Shown here: positions 41,697 through 49,170 of the stretch, in pieces
Layout of the letters: each line of letters opens with the position of its first letter
How positions within the stretch are numbered: position 1 is the first letter of the stretch
Assembly: GCF_027587195.1 (NCBI RefSeq)
Contig: NZ_JAPDDP010000030.1
Span: 1 to 64,000 of the forward strand
Origin: Solirubrobacter phytolaccae
GTDB lineage: Bacteria > Actinomycetota > Thermoleophilia > Solirubrobacterales > Solirubrobacteraceae
DNA: 64,000 nt
Direction: 5' to 3'
Program-made: the position numbers and the translations under genes
The notes under the pieces: model-generated
Seen by the model: only the letters and a program-made list of their open reading frames with translations
Database searches by the model: none
Told to the model about the DNA's origin: nothing

Positions 41697-42010
41697 CGTG
41701 CGGGTGTACCCACTTTCGGCTCTCCAGGTCGCGCCAGACGGGCGAGCTTGCCGAGCCCGATCCCGAGCACGAGCACGATCCCGAAGACGAGCGTGATCGT
41801 CCCCACGCCGACCTCGGTCTCGTCGCGCTCGACGACGAAGGCGACGGCCGCGATGCCGATCGGGGCGAGCAGCGCCCACCACCGCGCGATCAGCGCGCCG
41901 ACGACAAGCGTGAACGCGAGCACGGCGACCCACGTCGCGGTCGACCCGTCGATCAGCGCGACGGCGCCCACCACCGCGACCAGTCCGGCGATCCGCAGCG
42001 CTACGGCCAT
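41693..42010 (-). CDS. Small membrane protein (paralogue B)
   Basis: A 105-residue protein with about four membrane helices, sharing VGALIARWWALLAPIGIAAV with its neighbour. A short polar loop (ERDETEVGVG) separates the second and third hydrophobic parts. ATG 42010 is chosen because GGCAGG lies 9 bases upstream; ATG 42019 is the alternative. The pair probably arose by tandem duplication and may form a heteromer. The function is unknown. Confidence 0.7.
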   Translation of the reverse strand: MAVALRIAGLVAVVGAVALIDGSTATWVAVLAFTLVVGALIARWWALLAPIGIAAVAFVVERDETEVGVGTITLVFGIVLVLGIGLGKLARLARPGEPKVGTPAR

Positions 42011-42033
42011 GTCCGGCATCCTGCCCGCTCGGG

Positions 42034-42540
42034 TCAGCGCGTATGCCAGGTCATCTCGAGCGTGCCGCCCTCGGGGACCTGGTTCCAGCGTGCGGCCGAG
42101 TTGCGCAGCTGCCCGCCCATGAGCTCCAGCTGCTCACGCGTGACGGGCACCGCCCAGCGCTCGCCCATGTGCCCGGCGAGGGAGGAGCCGGCGGTGCCGG
42201 CCAGCGCGTCGGCGACCGCGCGCACGACGACCTCCGCCTGGCGCAGCGTCTCCCCCGCGGCGTCGGTGATCGCCCACGAGCGCTGCTCGGCGTGCGCCGG
42301 CTTCTTGCCGCCGACGTACTCGAGGTTCATGACGAGCCCGCCGGCCGCGATCACGCCCCACAGCCCGCCGCGCAGCGCGAGCGTCTGCTCGACGATCAGG
42401 TGCGCGATGTCGTGCGGGACGCGCACGCCGCCGCCGAGCTTGTTGTAGGAGCCGCCCTGGAGCTTCAGGACCGCGCCGTCGGGGCGGGTGAAGATCGAGT
42501 GGTAGCGGCCGCGGGGTTCTCTGTGAAAGGCGATGATCAA
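42034..42540 (-). CDS. Conserved-looking protein of unknown function coupled to ogt
   Basis: A 168-residue soluble protein with striking motifs VRVPHDIAHLIVEQTL and RGGLWGVIAAGGLV near residue 40-65, preceded by FTRPDGAVLKLQGG. The C-terminal half is helical. I cannot assign a family. The His and Asp in VPHDIAH could bind metal. The start is most likely TTG at 42540, overlapping the ogt stop (TTGA), because homology-like character begins there. It is therefore probably co-translated with the DNA-repair gene. Confidence 0.6.
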   Translation of the reverse strand: MIIAFHREPRGRYHSIFTRPDGAVLKLQGGSYNKLGGGVRVPHDIAHLIVEQTLALRGGLWGVIAAGGLVMNLEYVGGKKPAHAEQRSWAITDAAGETLRQAEVVVRAVADALAGTAGSSLAGHMGERWAVPVTREQLELMGGQLRNSAARWNQVPEGGTLEMTWHTR

Positions 42541-43028
42541 GCGAAGAGCGACTGCTGGGTGAAACCGGGCGCGCGCTCGATCTCCAGCATCCGCCGCTTC
42601 GTGACGATCCCGCCGGGCGCCGAGAAGCCGTGCAGCGCGCCGGTCGATGACAGCACACGGTGGCACGGCACGACGATCGGGAACGGGTTCGAACCCATGG
42701 CCCGCCCGACGGCCTGCGCACCGTTCGGCGCGTCCACCGCCCGCGCCAGGTCGCCGTACGTGCACAGCTCGCCCGGCCCGACCTCGCGCAACGCCGCGTA
42801 GACACGCGCGTGGAACTCCGGCACTGCCGAGCAGTCCAGCACCACCTCGCGCAGGTCGCGCGGCTCGCCGTCGAACAGCGCGGCGATGGCCTTCACCGCC
42901 TCACGCACGAACGCCGGCGGTTCTCCCGCCGGCGCCTCCGACGGCATCCGCGGGAGGTACACGCGAGTGATCCCCGCTTCGCTCCAGCGGAGCCCGCACT
43001 CGCCGATCGCCGTCTCGAACCGCAGCAC
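42537..43028 (-). CDS. ogt: Methylated-DNA-[protein]-cysteine S-methyltransferase
   Basis: A 163-residue single-domain repair protein that removes alkyl groups from O6-guanine onto Cys122 in the motif PFPIVVPCHRVL. The helix-turn-helix-like GELCTYGDLARAVDAPNGAQAVGRAM and the Asn in MGSNP are conserved. There is no Ada N-terminal domain, so it is of the Ogt type. The GTG at 43028 is the start. Its stop overlaps the next gene (TTGA). Confidence 0.92.
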   Translation of the reverse strand: MLRFETAIGECGLRWSEAGITRVYLPRMPSEAPAGEPPAFVREAVKAIAALFDGEPRDLREVVLDCSAVPEFHARVYAALREVGPGELCTYGDLARAVDAPNGAQAVGRAMGSNPFPIVVPCHRVLSSTGALHGFSAPGGIVTKRRMLEIERAPGFTQQSLFA

Positions 43029-43042
43029 CTACCGAAGGCTAC

Positions 43043-44176
43043 TCAGCCCACCGGCGTCAGCTCACCGCGCGTCGCGCCGACGTTCGCCGTCTCGTTCGCC
43101 AGGCGCCGCAGCATCAGCTCCAACCCGCCCTCCTGCGCGTTCATCCGCTGGCGCGCGGCGCCGTTGCCGCGCTCGAGCAGCCGGTGCACGAGCATCAGCT
43201 CCTCCCAGCAGCCGAGGTCGGCGGCGTACGCGCTCGCGATCCCGACCGCGTTGTAGGCCACCTCGCGCACGGGCCGGAGCGAGCCGTCGAGCGCGAGCTT
43301 CGCGTCCAGGCCGTCGCGGGTCGCGCGGAAGCTCAGCTCGCGCAGCACCTCGGGGCCGGGGACGCGGCTCGGCGGCGAGCTCGCCTCGTGCACCGCCAGG
43401 CAGTGGACGAGCGCGACGAGCGCGACCAGGTCCTCGAGCGAGGACTGCGCGTCGAGCGCGCGGATCTCGAGCGTGCCGAGCCGCGGGTGCGGGCGCAGGT
43501 CCCACCACAGGTAGGAGTCGTCCGGGCACTCGCCGAGCGCGCGCAGGTCCTCGACCGTGGCCGCGTAGTCGGCATAGTCGGCGAACGCGCGCGGGATGCC
43601 GGACCGCGGCAGCGAGTTGCAGATCACCGAGCGCGCGCTCGCGAGGCCGGAGTCTCGCCCGTACCAGTAGGGCGAGTTCGCGCCGAGCGCCTGCAGCAGC
43701 GGCACCCACGCGCGCATGCCGTTGGCGGCGCGCACCGCGGTCTCGCCGTCGGGCATGCCGACGTGCACGTGGACGCCGCAGTGCGCGGTCTGGCGCATGA
43801 GCGAGCGCAGGGAGTCGCCGATCAGCTCGTAGCGCTCCCCGCCGCGCAGCTCGACGTCCGCGAAGCGCGCGAGCGGGTGCACGCCCGCGCCGACCAGCGG
43901 CGTGACCTCGACCAGCTCGGTGCGCAGCGCGCCGAGGATGCCGACCGCCTCGCCGGCGTCGTCGCACACCGGCGTCCGCAGCTCCAGCACGCCGTCCGTC
44001 ATCTCGCCGGTCACGTGCTCGGGCGCGAGCGCGGCTCGCTCCAGCAGGGTCTCCGTCCCGCCGCACGGCAGCAGCGTGCGGGGGTGGACCGCGATCAGCT
44101 CTTCCTCGACCCCGAGGCTGTAACGAGCGGATCCCTTGAAGCTCAATGGCGAAGTCACGGCGGAAGTAATCGGCAT
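43043..44176 (-). CDS. Carboxylate-amine ligase, GCS2/YbdK family (copy 2)
   Basis: A 377-residue ligase of the plant-type glutamate-cysteine ligase superfamily. Landmarks are SLGVEEELIAVHP near residue 20, GVHVHVGMPDGE near residue 133, WWDLRPHPRLGTLEIRALDAQ near residue 223 and VAYNAVGIASAYAADLGC near residue 308. It is a diverged paralogue of the gene at 28402-29481. Spacing to ogt is 14 bases, so it may be the first gene of that operon. The substrate is unknown. Confidence 0.85.
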   Translation of the reverse strand: MPITSAVTSPLSFKGSARYSLGVEEELIAVHPRTLLPCGGTETLLERAALAPEHVTGEMTDGVLELRTPVCDDAGEAVGILGALRTELVEVTPLVGAGVHPLARFADVELRGGERYELIGDSLRSLMRQTAHCGVHVHVGMPDGETAVRAANGMRAWVPLLQALGANSPYWYGRDSGLASARSVICNSLPRSGIPRAFADYADYAATVEDLRALGECPDDSYLWWDLRPHPRLGTLEIRALDAQSSLEDLVALVALVHCLAVHEASSPPSRVPGPEVLRELSFRATRDGLDAKLALDGSLRPVREVAYNAVGIASAYAADLGCWEELMLVHRLLERGNGAARQRMNAQEGGLELMLRRLANETANVGATRGELTPVG

Positions 44177-44218
44177 GCGCGGCGCCAGCTCTACCCGTGG
44201 TTCCGAGATTTCACTCCC

Positions 44219-45352
44219 GTGGCTTATGCTCCGGCCATCGACGTCTCAGATGAGCGACCGGACGGCGATCCGCTGCCCCAGTGGTACCGGACCGCGGCCG
44301 CGGCGAGCTGGCGCTTCCTCGTCATCGTCGCCGCCGCCGGAGCGCTCGTGTACGTCCTCGTGCACCTGCGGATCGTCGTGCTGCCGATCATCCTCGCGCT
44401 GCTCATCAGCACGCTGCTGTTGCCGGTGGTGCGCTGGCTGAAAGCCAAAGGCGCGCCGGACGCGCTCGCCGCGGCGGGCGCGCTGCTCGGCGCGCTCCTG
44501 CTGATCGTCGCCATCGGCACCGCGATCGCCCCGTCGATCGGCGACCAGTTCGACGAGCTGCGCCCGCGCGCCGAGGACGGCCTGCGCGAGGCGACCGACT
44601 ACCTCGCCGACCCGCCGTTCAACCTGAGCGAGCGTGACATCCGCGACACCGTGGACGAGGGCCTCGCGCGGCTGCGCGAGAACAGCGGCCCGCTCGCCCG
44701 CGGACTGTCCAGCGGCGCGGTGATCCTCGGCGAGGTCCTCACCGGCCTGATCGTCACGATCCTGCTGACGTTCTTCTTCCTGAAGGACGGCGCGCGCATG
44801 TGGGGCTACCTGCTGGCCTTCACCGGCAAGCGCAGCCGCGAGCACGCCGACGCGATCGGCACCCGCATCTACGCCGCGCTGTCGGGCTACGTGCGCGGGA
44901 TCGCGTTCATCGGCCTCGTCGACGCGATCCTGATCGGGCTCGCGCTGCTGATCATCGGCGTTCCGCTGGTCGTGCCGATCATGGTCATCACGTTCTTCGC
45001 GGCGTTCGTGCCGCTCATCGGCGCCTTCCTCGCCGGACTGGTCGCGGTGCTGATCGCGCTCGTCTCCGGCGGTCTGCTCGACGCCGCGCTCGTGCTCGGC
45101 GCGATCATCCTCGTCCAGCAGGTCGAAGGCCACCTGCTGTACCCGATCCTGATGGGCCGCACGGTCCACCTGCACCCGGCGGTGATCGTGATCGCGCTGG
45201 CCGCGGGCGGCATCCTCGGCGGGATCGTCGGCGTCTTCCTCGCCGTGCCGCTCGCGGGCGTGCTGTCCGTCGTGCTCGAGTACGTGCGCGAGGAGCCACC
45301 GCCCGAGTCACCACTGGTCGAAGCGTCCGCGGTCAGCGCACCCGAAAGCTGA
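44219..45352 (+). CDS. AI-2E/PerM-family transporter
   Basis: A 377-residue membrane protein. The helices are grouped as two near the N-terminus (about 22-60), one at 80-100, then a soluble helical domain (about 105-180) and a C-terminal bundle. The conserved signature FVPLIGAFLAGLVAVLIAL near residue 262 and EGHLLYPILMGRTVHLHP near residue 302 mark the family, which includes AI-2 exporter candidates and Na+/H+ antiporters. The substrate cannot be told. The GTG at 44219 is used, since upstream sequence is antisense to the ligase gene. Confidence 0.85.
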   Translation: MAYAPAIDVSDERPDGDPLPQWYRTAAAASWRFLVIVAAAGALVYVLVHLRIVVLPIILALLISTLLLPVVRWLKAKGAPDALAAAGALLGALLLIVAIGTAIAPSIGDQFDELRPRAEDGLREATDYLADPPFNLSERDIRDTVDEGLARLRENSGPLARGLSSGAVILGEVLTGLIVTILLTFFFLKDGARMWGYLLAFTGKRSREHADAIGTRIYAALSGYVRGIAFIGLVDAILIGLALLIIGVPLVVPIMVITFFAAFVPLIGAFLAGLVAVLIALVSGGLLDAALVLGAIILVQQVEGHLLYPILMGRTVHLHPAVIVIALAAGGILGGIVGVFLAVPLAGVLSVVLEYVREEPPPESPLVEASAVSAPES

Positions 45353-46433
45353 ACGTCCCGGCCGGCTTGAGCGCTCGTGGCGCGCGCACGATCCCGCGGT
45401 AGACGCCAGGACACCAGGACGCGTTGCTCAGGTCCCCGAACATCGGCGTGACCGGCATCCGGTACTCGTCCGAGCTCCCGCCGGCGAACTCCCGCACGCG
45501 GCGCTTGCCGGCACAGGCGGGGCGCTGGAGCACGACGTAGTAGCCGTGCTCACGCATGCGCAACCGCAGCTCGTACTGGGCGGCGCGCCCGGAGCCGCGG
45601 ACGCCGACGCGCTCGACGACGCCGCTGTGTCGCGCGCCGAGCGCCGGCGCCGGGGGCGGTGGCACCGTGCCGCCGCCGGTCGGGCGCTCGATCACGCGCA
45701 CGGACCTGCCGTCCGCGTCCAGCCAGACCGTGCGGCGTTCGTCGACGCGGCCCTCGGGCGCGGTGAAGATCGCGGCGTTGTCGCGCACGGCGGCGACGAC
45801 CGGGTCACGGTCGCCGTACTCCGTGCGCACGGACGCGACGCCGTCGGGGACGATCCACAGCGACCGGTGGCCGAGCATCCCCCACGCGCGGCCTTCCTTG
45901 ACGTCCGCGCTCGAGTAACACGCGACGCCGGCCCCGTCGACCGAGTCGAGGTGATAGATGCAGAGCGCGTCGTCGATCGTCCGCTCCACGCGCTTGCGCA
46001 ACTCCTCCGGGATCTCGCCGGGCAGCCGGTGCTCGTAGCGCTCGACGGGCACCAGCACGACGCCCCGATCCTCCTTCGACTGGGCGAGCAGGCGGATGCT
46101 GTCCGTGCGCACGCCCTTCAGGCCCGGGCTGTCGACGAACTTCAGCGCGTAGCGCGTGGCGACGCCGCGGTCGGCCTCGGTCTGCTCGCGCCGGAGCACG
46201 CCGAGCAGCGCGAGCTGGTCGGGCGGCGGCGCGTCGGCGGAGATCGCGGGCGCCGGCCCTTCGCCGTCACCGAGCGTCGGCTGCCACACGCCGGTCGCGG
46301 CGAGCGCGGGCGGCGTGACGAGCACGACGAGCGCCGCGCACACCGCACCGCGCCGGCGGGCCCTTCGGCGCCGGGCGCGCGAGAGCTCGCGACTGGCCTG
46401 GACAAGCCGCTGCTGCAGGGTGTCGAGGCTCAT
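45333..46433 (-). CDS. Membrane-anchored protein downstream of an ECF sigma factor
   Basis: A 366-residue protein. About 30 cytoplasmic, very Arg-rich residues are followed by one helix (about 29-48), then a large external domain. Two Cys-containing parts (LCIYHLDSVDGAGVACY and RPACAGKRR) may be disulfide-bonded. There is no zinc-binding anti-sigma motif (HxxxCxxC), so it is not a canonical anti-sigma factor. Its start overlaps the sigma gene stop (ATGA), which suggests it either regulates or is controlled by that sigma factor. Convergent overlap with the AI-2E gene is 20 bases. Confidence 0.65.
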   Translation of the reverse strand: MSLDTLQQRLVQASRELSRARRRRARRRGAVCAALVVLVTPPALAATGVWQPTLGDGEGPAPAISADAPPPDQLALLGVLRREQTEADRGVATRYALKFVDSPGLKGVRTDSIRLLAQSKEDRGVVLVPVERYEHRLPGEIPEELRKRVERTIDDALCIYHLDSVDGAGVACYSSADVKEGRAWGMLGHRSLWIVPDGVASVRTEYGDRDPVVAAVRDNAAIFTAPEGRVDERRTVWLDADGRSVRVIERPTGGGTVPPPPAPALGARHSGVVERVGVRGSGRAAQYELRLRMREHGYYVVLQRPACAGKRRVREFAGGSSDEYRMPVTPMFGDLSNASWCPGVYRGIVRAPRALKPAGTFSFRVR

Positions 46434-46960
46434 CGTTGCTTCTCCAGGTCGGTCCGCAGTCGGCGCAGCGCGCGGGAGACGCGCTGACGCACCGCGGGCT
46501 CGGCCGTGTCCATGTCGCGCGCGATGTCCTCGTACGGCTGCTCGTCCAGCACCCGCGCGCGCAGCGCCGCGCGGTCCGCCGGCGGCAGCGTGCTGAGCGC
46601 CGCCTCGACGTCCATGCCCACCGCCTCGAGCTCCTCGTAGTCGGGCTCCACGCGCTCGAGCGCGAGCCGGCGGCGTGCGCTGTCCTCCACGCGCCCGCGC
46701 CGGTGCGCGTCGAAGCGCTTGTTCCGCGCGATCGTGAGCAGCCACGGCGCGGCCGTCGCACCGCGCGGCGCGCGCCCGTCGTGGACCGCGATCAGCGCCG
46801 CCGCAAACGTCTCGGCGAGCAGGTCGGCGGCGTCCTCCCGCGTGCAGCGCCGCACGAGGTAGGCGAGCACGAGCGCGCGATGGCGGGCGAACAGCTCACC
46901 GAAGGCCTCCGCCTCGCCGCGCCGGGTGGCGGCCATGAGCTGCTCGTCGGTTCGGGCCAT
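46430..46960 (-). CDS. ECF-type RNA polymerase sigma factor
   Basis: A 176-residue sigma-70 family protein. Region 2 spans about 12-80 (AFGELFARHRALVLAYLVRRC, then PWLLTIARNKRFDAHRR). Region 4 spans about 115-170, with LPPADRAALRARVLDEQPYEDIAR and the helix VRQRVSRALRRLRTDL. It has no C-terminal extension. It is encoded directly before a membrane-anchored partner with a 4-base overlap. The regulon is unknown. Confidence 0.9.
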   Translation of the reverse strand: MARTDEQLMAATRRGEAEAFGELFARHRALVLAYLVRRCTREDAADLLAETFAAALIAVHDGRAPRGATAAPWLLTIARNKRFDAHRRGRVEDSARRRLALERVEPDYEELEAVGMDVEAALSTLPPADRAALRARVLDEQPYEDIARDMDTAEPAVRQRVSRALRRLRTDLEKQR

Positions 46961-46997
46961 CTGCCCTACCTAACGCGGTCCCTCCGCGTTTGTGACA

Positions 46998-47987
46998 TCA
47001 GTCGGGCCAACCGAAGAACCAGAGCGGGTCGCTCGGCAGCGACGCCTCCTCGTCCGGCGCGACCAGCGACAGCTCGGCCTCCAGACGGCGGGCCTCGGCT
47101 CCCCTCGGTCGCCCAGCGGGCGCCAGGGTGGCGATGCCCGGTCCGACCTCGACCAGCATCGCGCCGTAGCGGTCCTCCCACGAGCGCATGACCGCCGTGA
47201 TCATCGACGGCGGGTGGATCTCGCTCCAGGTGAAGCCGGTCACGGTGAGCGCGTCCGCCGGCCGGTGGACGGGCACCAGTACGAGCACCCTCGGGGACGG
47301 GCCGTCGTCTGAGTGGTCAGCCAGCCGGCCGAACGGGTCGAACGCCGCGTCGAGCGCCACACCACGCGCGAGGCGGTCGAGCCGCACCTGCCAAGCCTTC
47401 GCGCGTTCGCGCAAGTCGGCCTCGACGTCGATGTCGTCGGCGCGGGCCGGGTTGCCCGGCGTGTAGTAGTTGTCCGGGCCTTCGTCGGCCCAGTTCCAGA
47501 GCACCGGCCAAAGGCCCGTGTCGGGGAACTTGGCCGCGAGCCGCCGCGCGAGGTCGATCGCGTCCTTGGCCGGCAAGTCGGTCGCCCAGTAGGCCTCGCA
47601 CTTGCTGCCCTGCGGCAGCTGAACGCCGGCGACGATCGGCTTGCCGGTCTCCGGCAGCGTCCCGCGCACGCGCGCGAGGAACGGGCCTTCACGCGTCGGC
47701 GGGCGGACGGTACGCCGCGTCACCGGCTCCACCGGCTCCCCGGGTTCGGCGCAGCCGGGCTGCGCGACCGGGCTCGGCGTCGGCACTTCAGGCACGCGGT
47801 GCCACCCGCGGCAGACCTCCTCGGAGAGCCGCCGGCGCCCTTCCTCGGGGAAGTCGCGCGGGAGCTGCTCGACGGCGGCGCGCAGAGCCGCGCAGTCCCG
47901 CGGGTAGAGCTCGTCGTCGCGCCGGTCGAGCATGATCGCCAGCCCCGCGAACGCGACGACCGCGACTGTCAACAGCATCCCCTTCAC
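46998..47987 (-). CDS. Membrane-anchored DUF4253-like protein
   Basis: A 329-residue protein with an N-terminal helix (MLLTVAVVAFAGLAIML) and then a soluble domain. The C-terminal part, with FPDTGLWPVLWNW near residue 153 and WEDRYGAMLVEVGPGIATL near residue 268, matches the layout of DUF4253, a domain of unknown function in actinobacteria. The two Cys near the N-terminus of the mature part may pair. The start is GTG at 47987. It is not clearly linked to the sigma operon, from which it is separated by 37 bases. Confidence 0.65.
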   Translation of the reverse strand: MKGMLLTVAVVAFAGLAIMLDRRDDELYPRDCAALRAAVEQLPRDFPEEGRRRLSEEVCRGWHRVPEVPTPSPVAQPGCAEPGEPVEPVTRRTVRPPTREGPFLARVRGTLPETGKPIVAGVQLPQGSKCEAYWATDLPAKDAIDLARRLAAKFPDTGLWPVLWNWADEGPDNYYTPGNPARADDIDVEADLRERAKAWQVRLDRLARGVALDAAFDPFGRLADHSDDGPSPRVLVLVPVHRPADALTVTGFTWSEIHPPSMITAVMRSWEDRYGAMLVEVGPGIATLAPAGRPRGAEARRLEAELSLVAPDEEASLPSDPLWFFGWPD

Positions 47988-48012
47988 CGATCAGGGGATC
48001 GGCACGCGCCCC

Positions 48013-49170
48013 TCAGGCTTGAGCGACGAACGCGCCGCGCGGGTCCAGCCGGGCCGCGAGCGTCTCGAAGTCGTCCGCGCGCTCGTAGGTGCCGGGCTTC
48101 AGGTGCAGCTTGCCGGGATGCGGGCGCGGGTCGAACGGGGCGAGCGCCGCCTCGATCGCGCGCAGCACGCCGTCGACCGGCACCCGCTCGAGCGTGAAGT
48201 GCAGGCCGACCGAGTCGCGCCCGTAGGCCGGGCTCATCCACAGCGCGTCGGCGGCGATCGTGCGGATCTCGCTCACGAGCAGGTGCGGGAGGGTGAGCGC
48301 ACGGAGCGCCTGGATCGCGGCGACGGCGTGCTCGCGCGGGATCAGGTACTCGGCCTGCACCTCCGCGCCGTGGCTCGGCGTGAAGCCCATCCGGAAGTGC
48401 GGCAGCCGGTCCCACCACGGGCCGGGCCGGCCGAGCTGGGCCGTGCAGTTGACGGGGTCGAGCTCGATGATCGGGTGACGCTCGACGGTGGCCGGCGTCG
48501 CGTCGTAGAGCGTCTCCGGGAGCGCGTCGCGCCCTTTGAGCCAGACCATGTCGACGTCCTTCCAGCGCGTGAAGACGCTCACGCTGTACGCGGCGGAGAA
48601 CAGCGCGTCGAAGTGCTCGGACAGCGCTTCCCAGCTCAGGCCTTCGAAGACGCGCTGGGCGACCGCGAACGGCGGTTCGGTGTCGAGCGTCAGGCGGGTG
48701 AGCACGCCGAGCCGGCCGAGGTGGACGACCATGCCGTCGAAGTCCGGGTCGCCGCGCCGCGCGGTCACGACCTCGCCGTCGCTCGTCACGAGCTCGAGCG
48801 CCCGTACCGCCGTGGCGAGGTTGCCGGTGCCGGACCCGTGCGTGCCGGTTCCGATCGCGCCCGCGACGGAGATGTGCGGGAGCGAGGCGAGGTTGTGCAG
48901 CGCCGCCCGGCCCTCCAGGTGCTCCGCCAGCTCGCCGTACGTGAGCCCCGCGTTGAACGACACCGTGTCCCCGTCCAACATCACATCCGCCGGGAGCCCG
49001 TCCAGCACGACCTGCTCACCGGCGTCGGCGATCGCGGTGAACGCGTGCCGCGAGCCGAGCGCGCGCAGCGACGGCGCGGCGGCCACGACCGCGCGCAGCT
49101 CGTCGAGCGTCGTGGGCCGGTGCAGACGCGCCGCCCGGTACGCGTGGTTGCCGGCCCAGTTCGTCCTCAC
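48013..49170 (-). CDS. FAD-linked alditol oxidase-like enzyme
   Basis: A 385-residue oxidase of the VAO type. The motif LRALGSRHAFTAIAD near residue 36 carries the His that in alditol oxidase binds FAD covalently. SVAGAIGTGTHGSGTGN near residue 103 is the FAD-binding loop. The C-terminal HPGKLHLKPG matches the ALO-type domain of alditol/xylitol and sugar-lactone oxidases. It probably oxidises a polyol or sugar lactone and produces hydrogen peroxide. The GTG at 49170 overlaps the GH31 gene's stop (GTGA). It is the last gene of a four-gene operon. Confidence 0.82.
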   Translation of the reverse strand: MRTNWAGNHAYRAARLHRPTTLDELRAVVAAAPSLRALGSRHAFTAIADAGEQVVLDGLPADVMLDGDTVSFNAGLTYGELAEHLEGRAALHNLASLPHISVAGAIGTGTHGSGTGNLATAVRALELVTSDGEVVTARRGDPDFDGMVVHLGRLGVLTRLTLDTEPPFAVAQRVFEGLSWEALSEHFDALFSAAYSVSVFTRWKDVDMVWLKGRDALPETLYDATPATVERHPIIELDPVNCTAQLGRPGPWWDRLPHFRMGFTPSHGAEVQAEYLIPREHAVAAIQALRALTLPHLLVSEIRTIAADALWMSPAYGRDSVGLHFTLERVPVDGVLRAIEAALAPFDPRPHPGKLHLKPGTYERADDFETLAARLDPRGAFVAQA

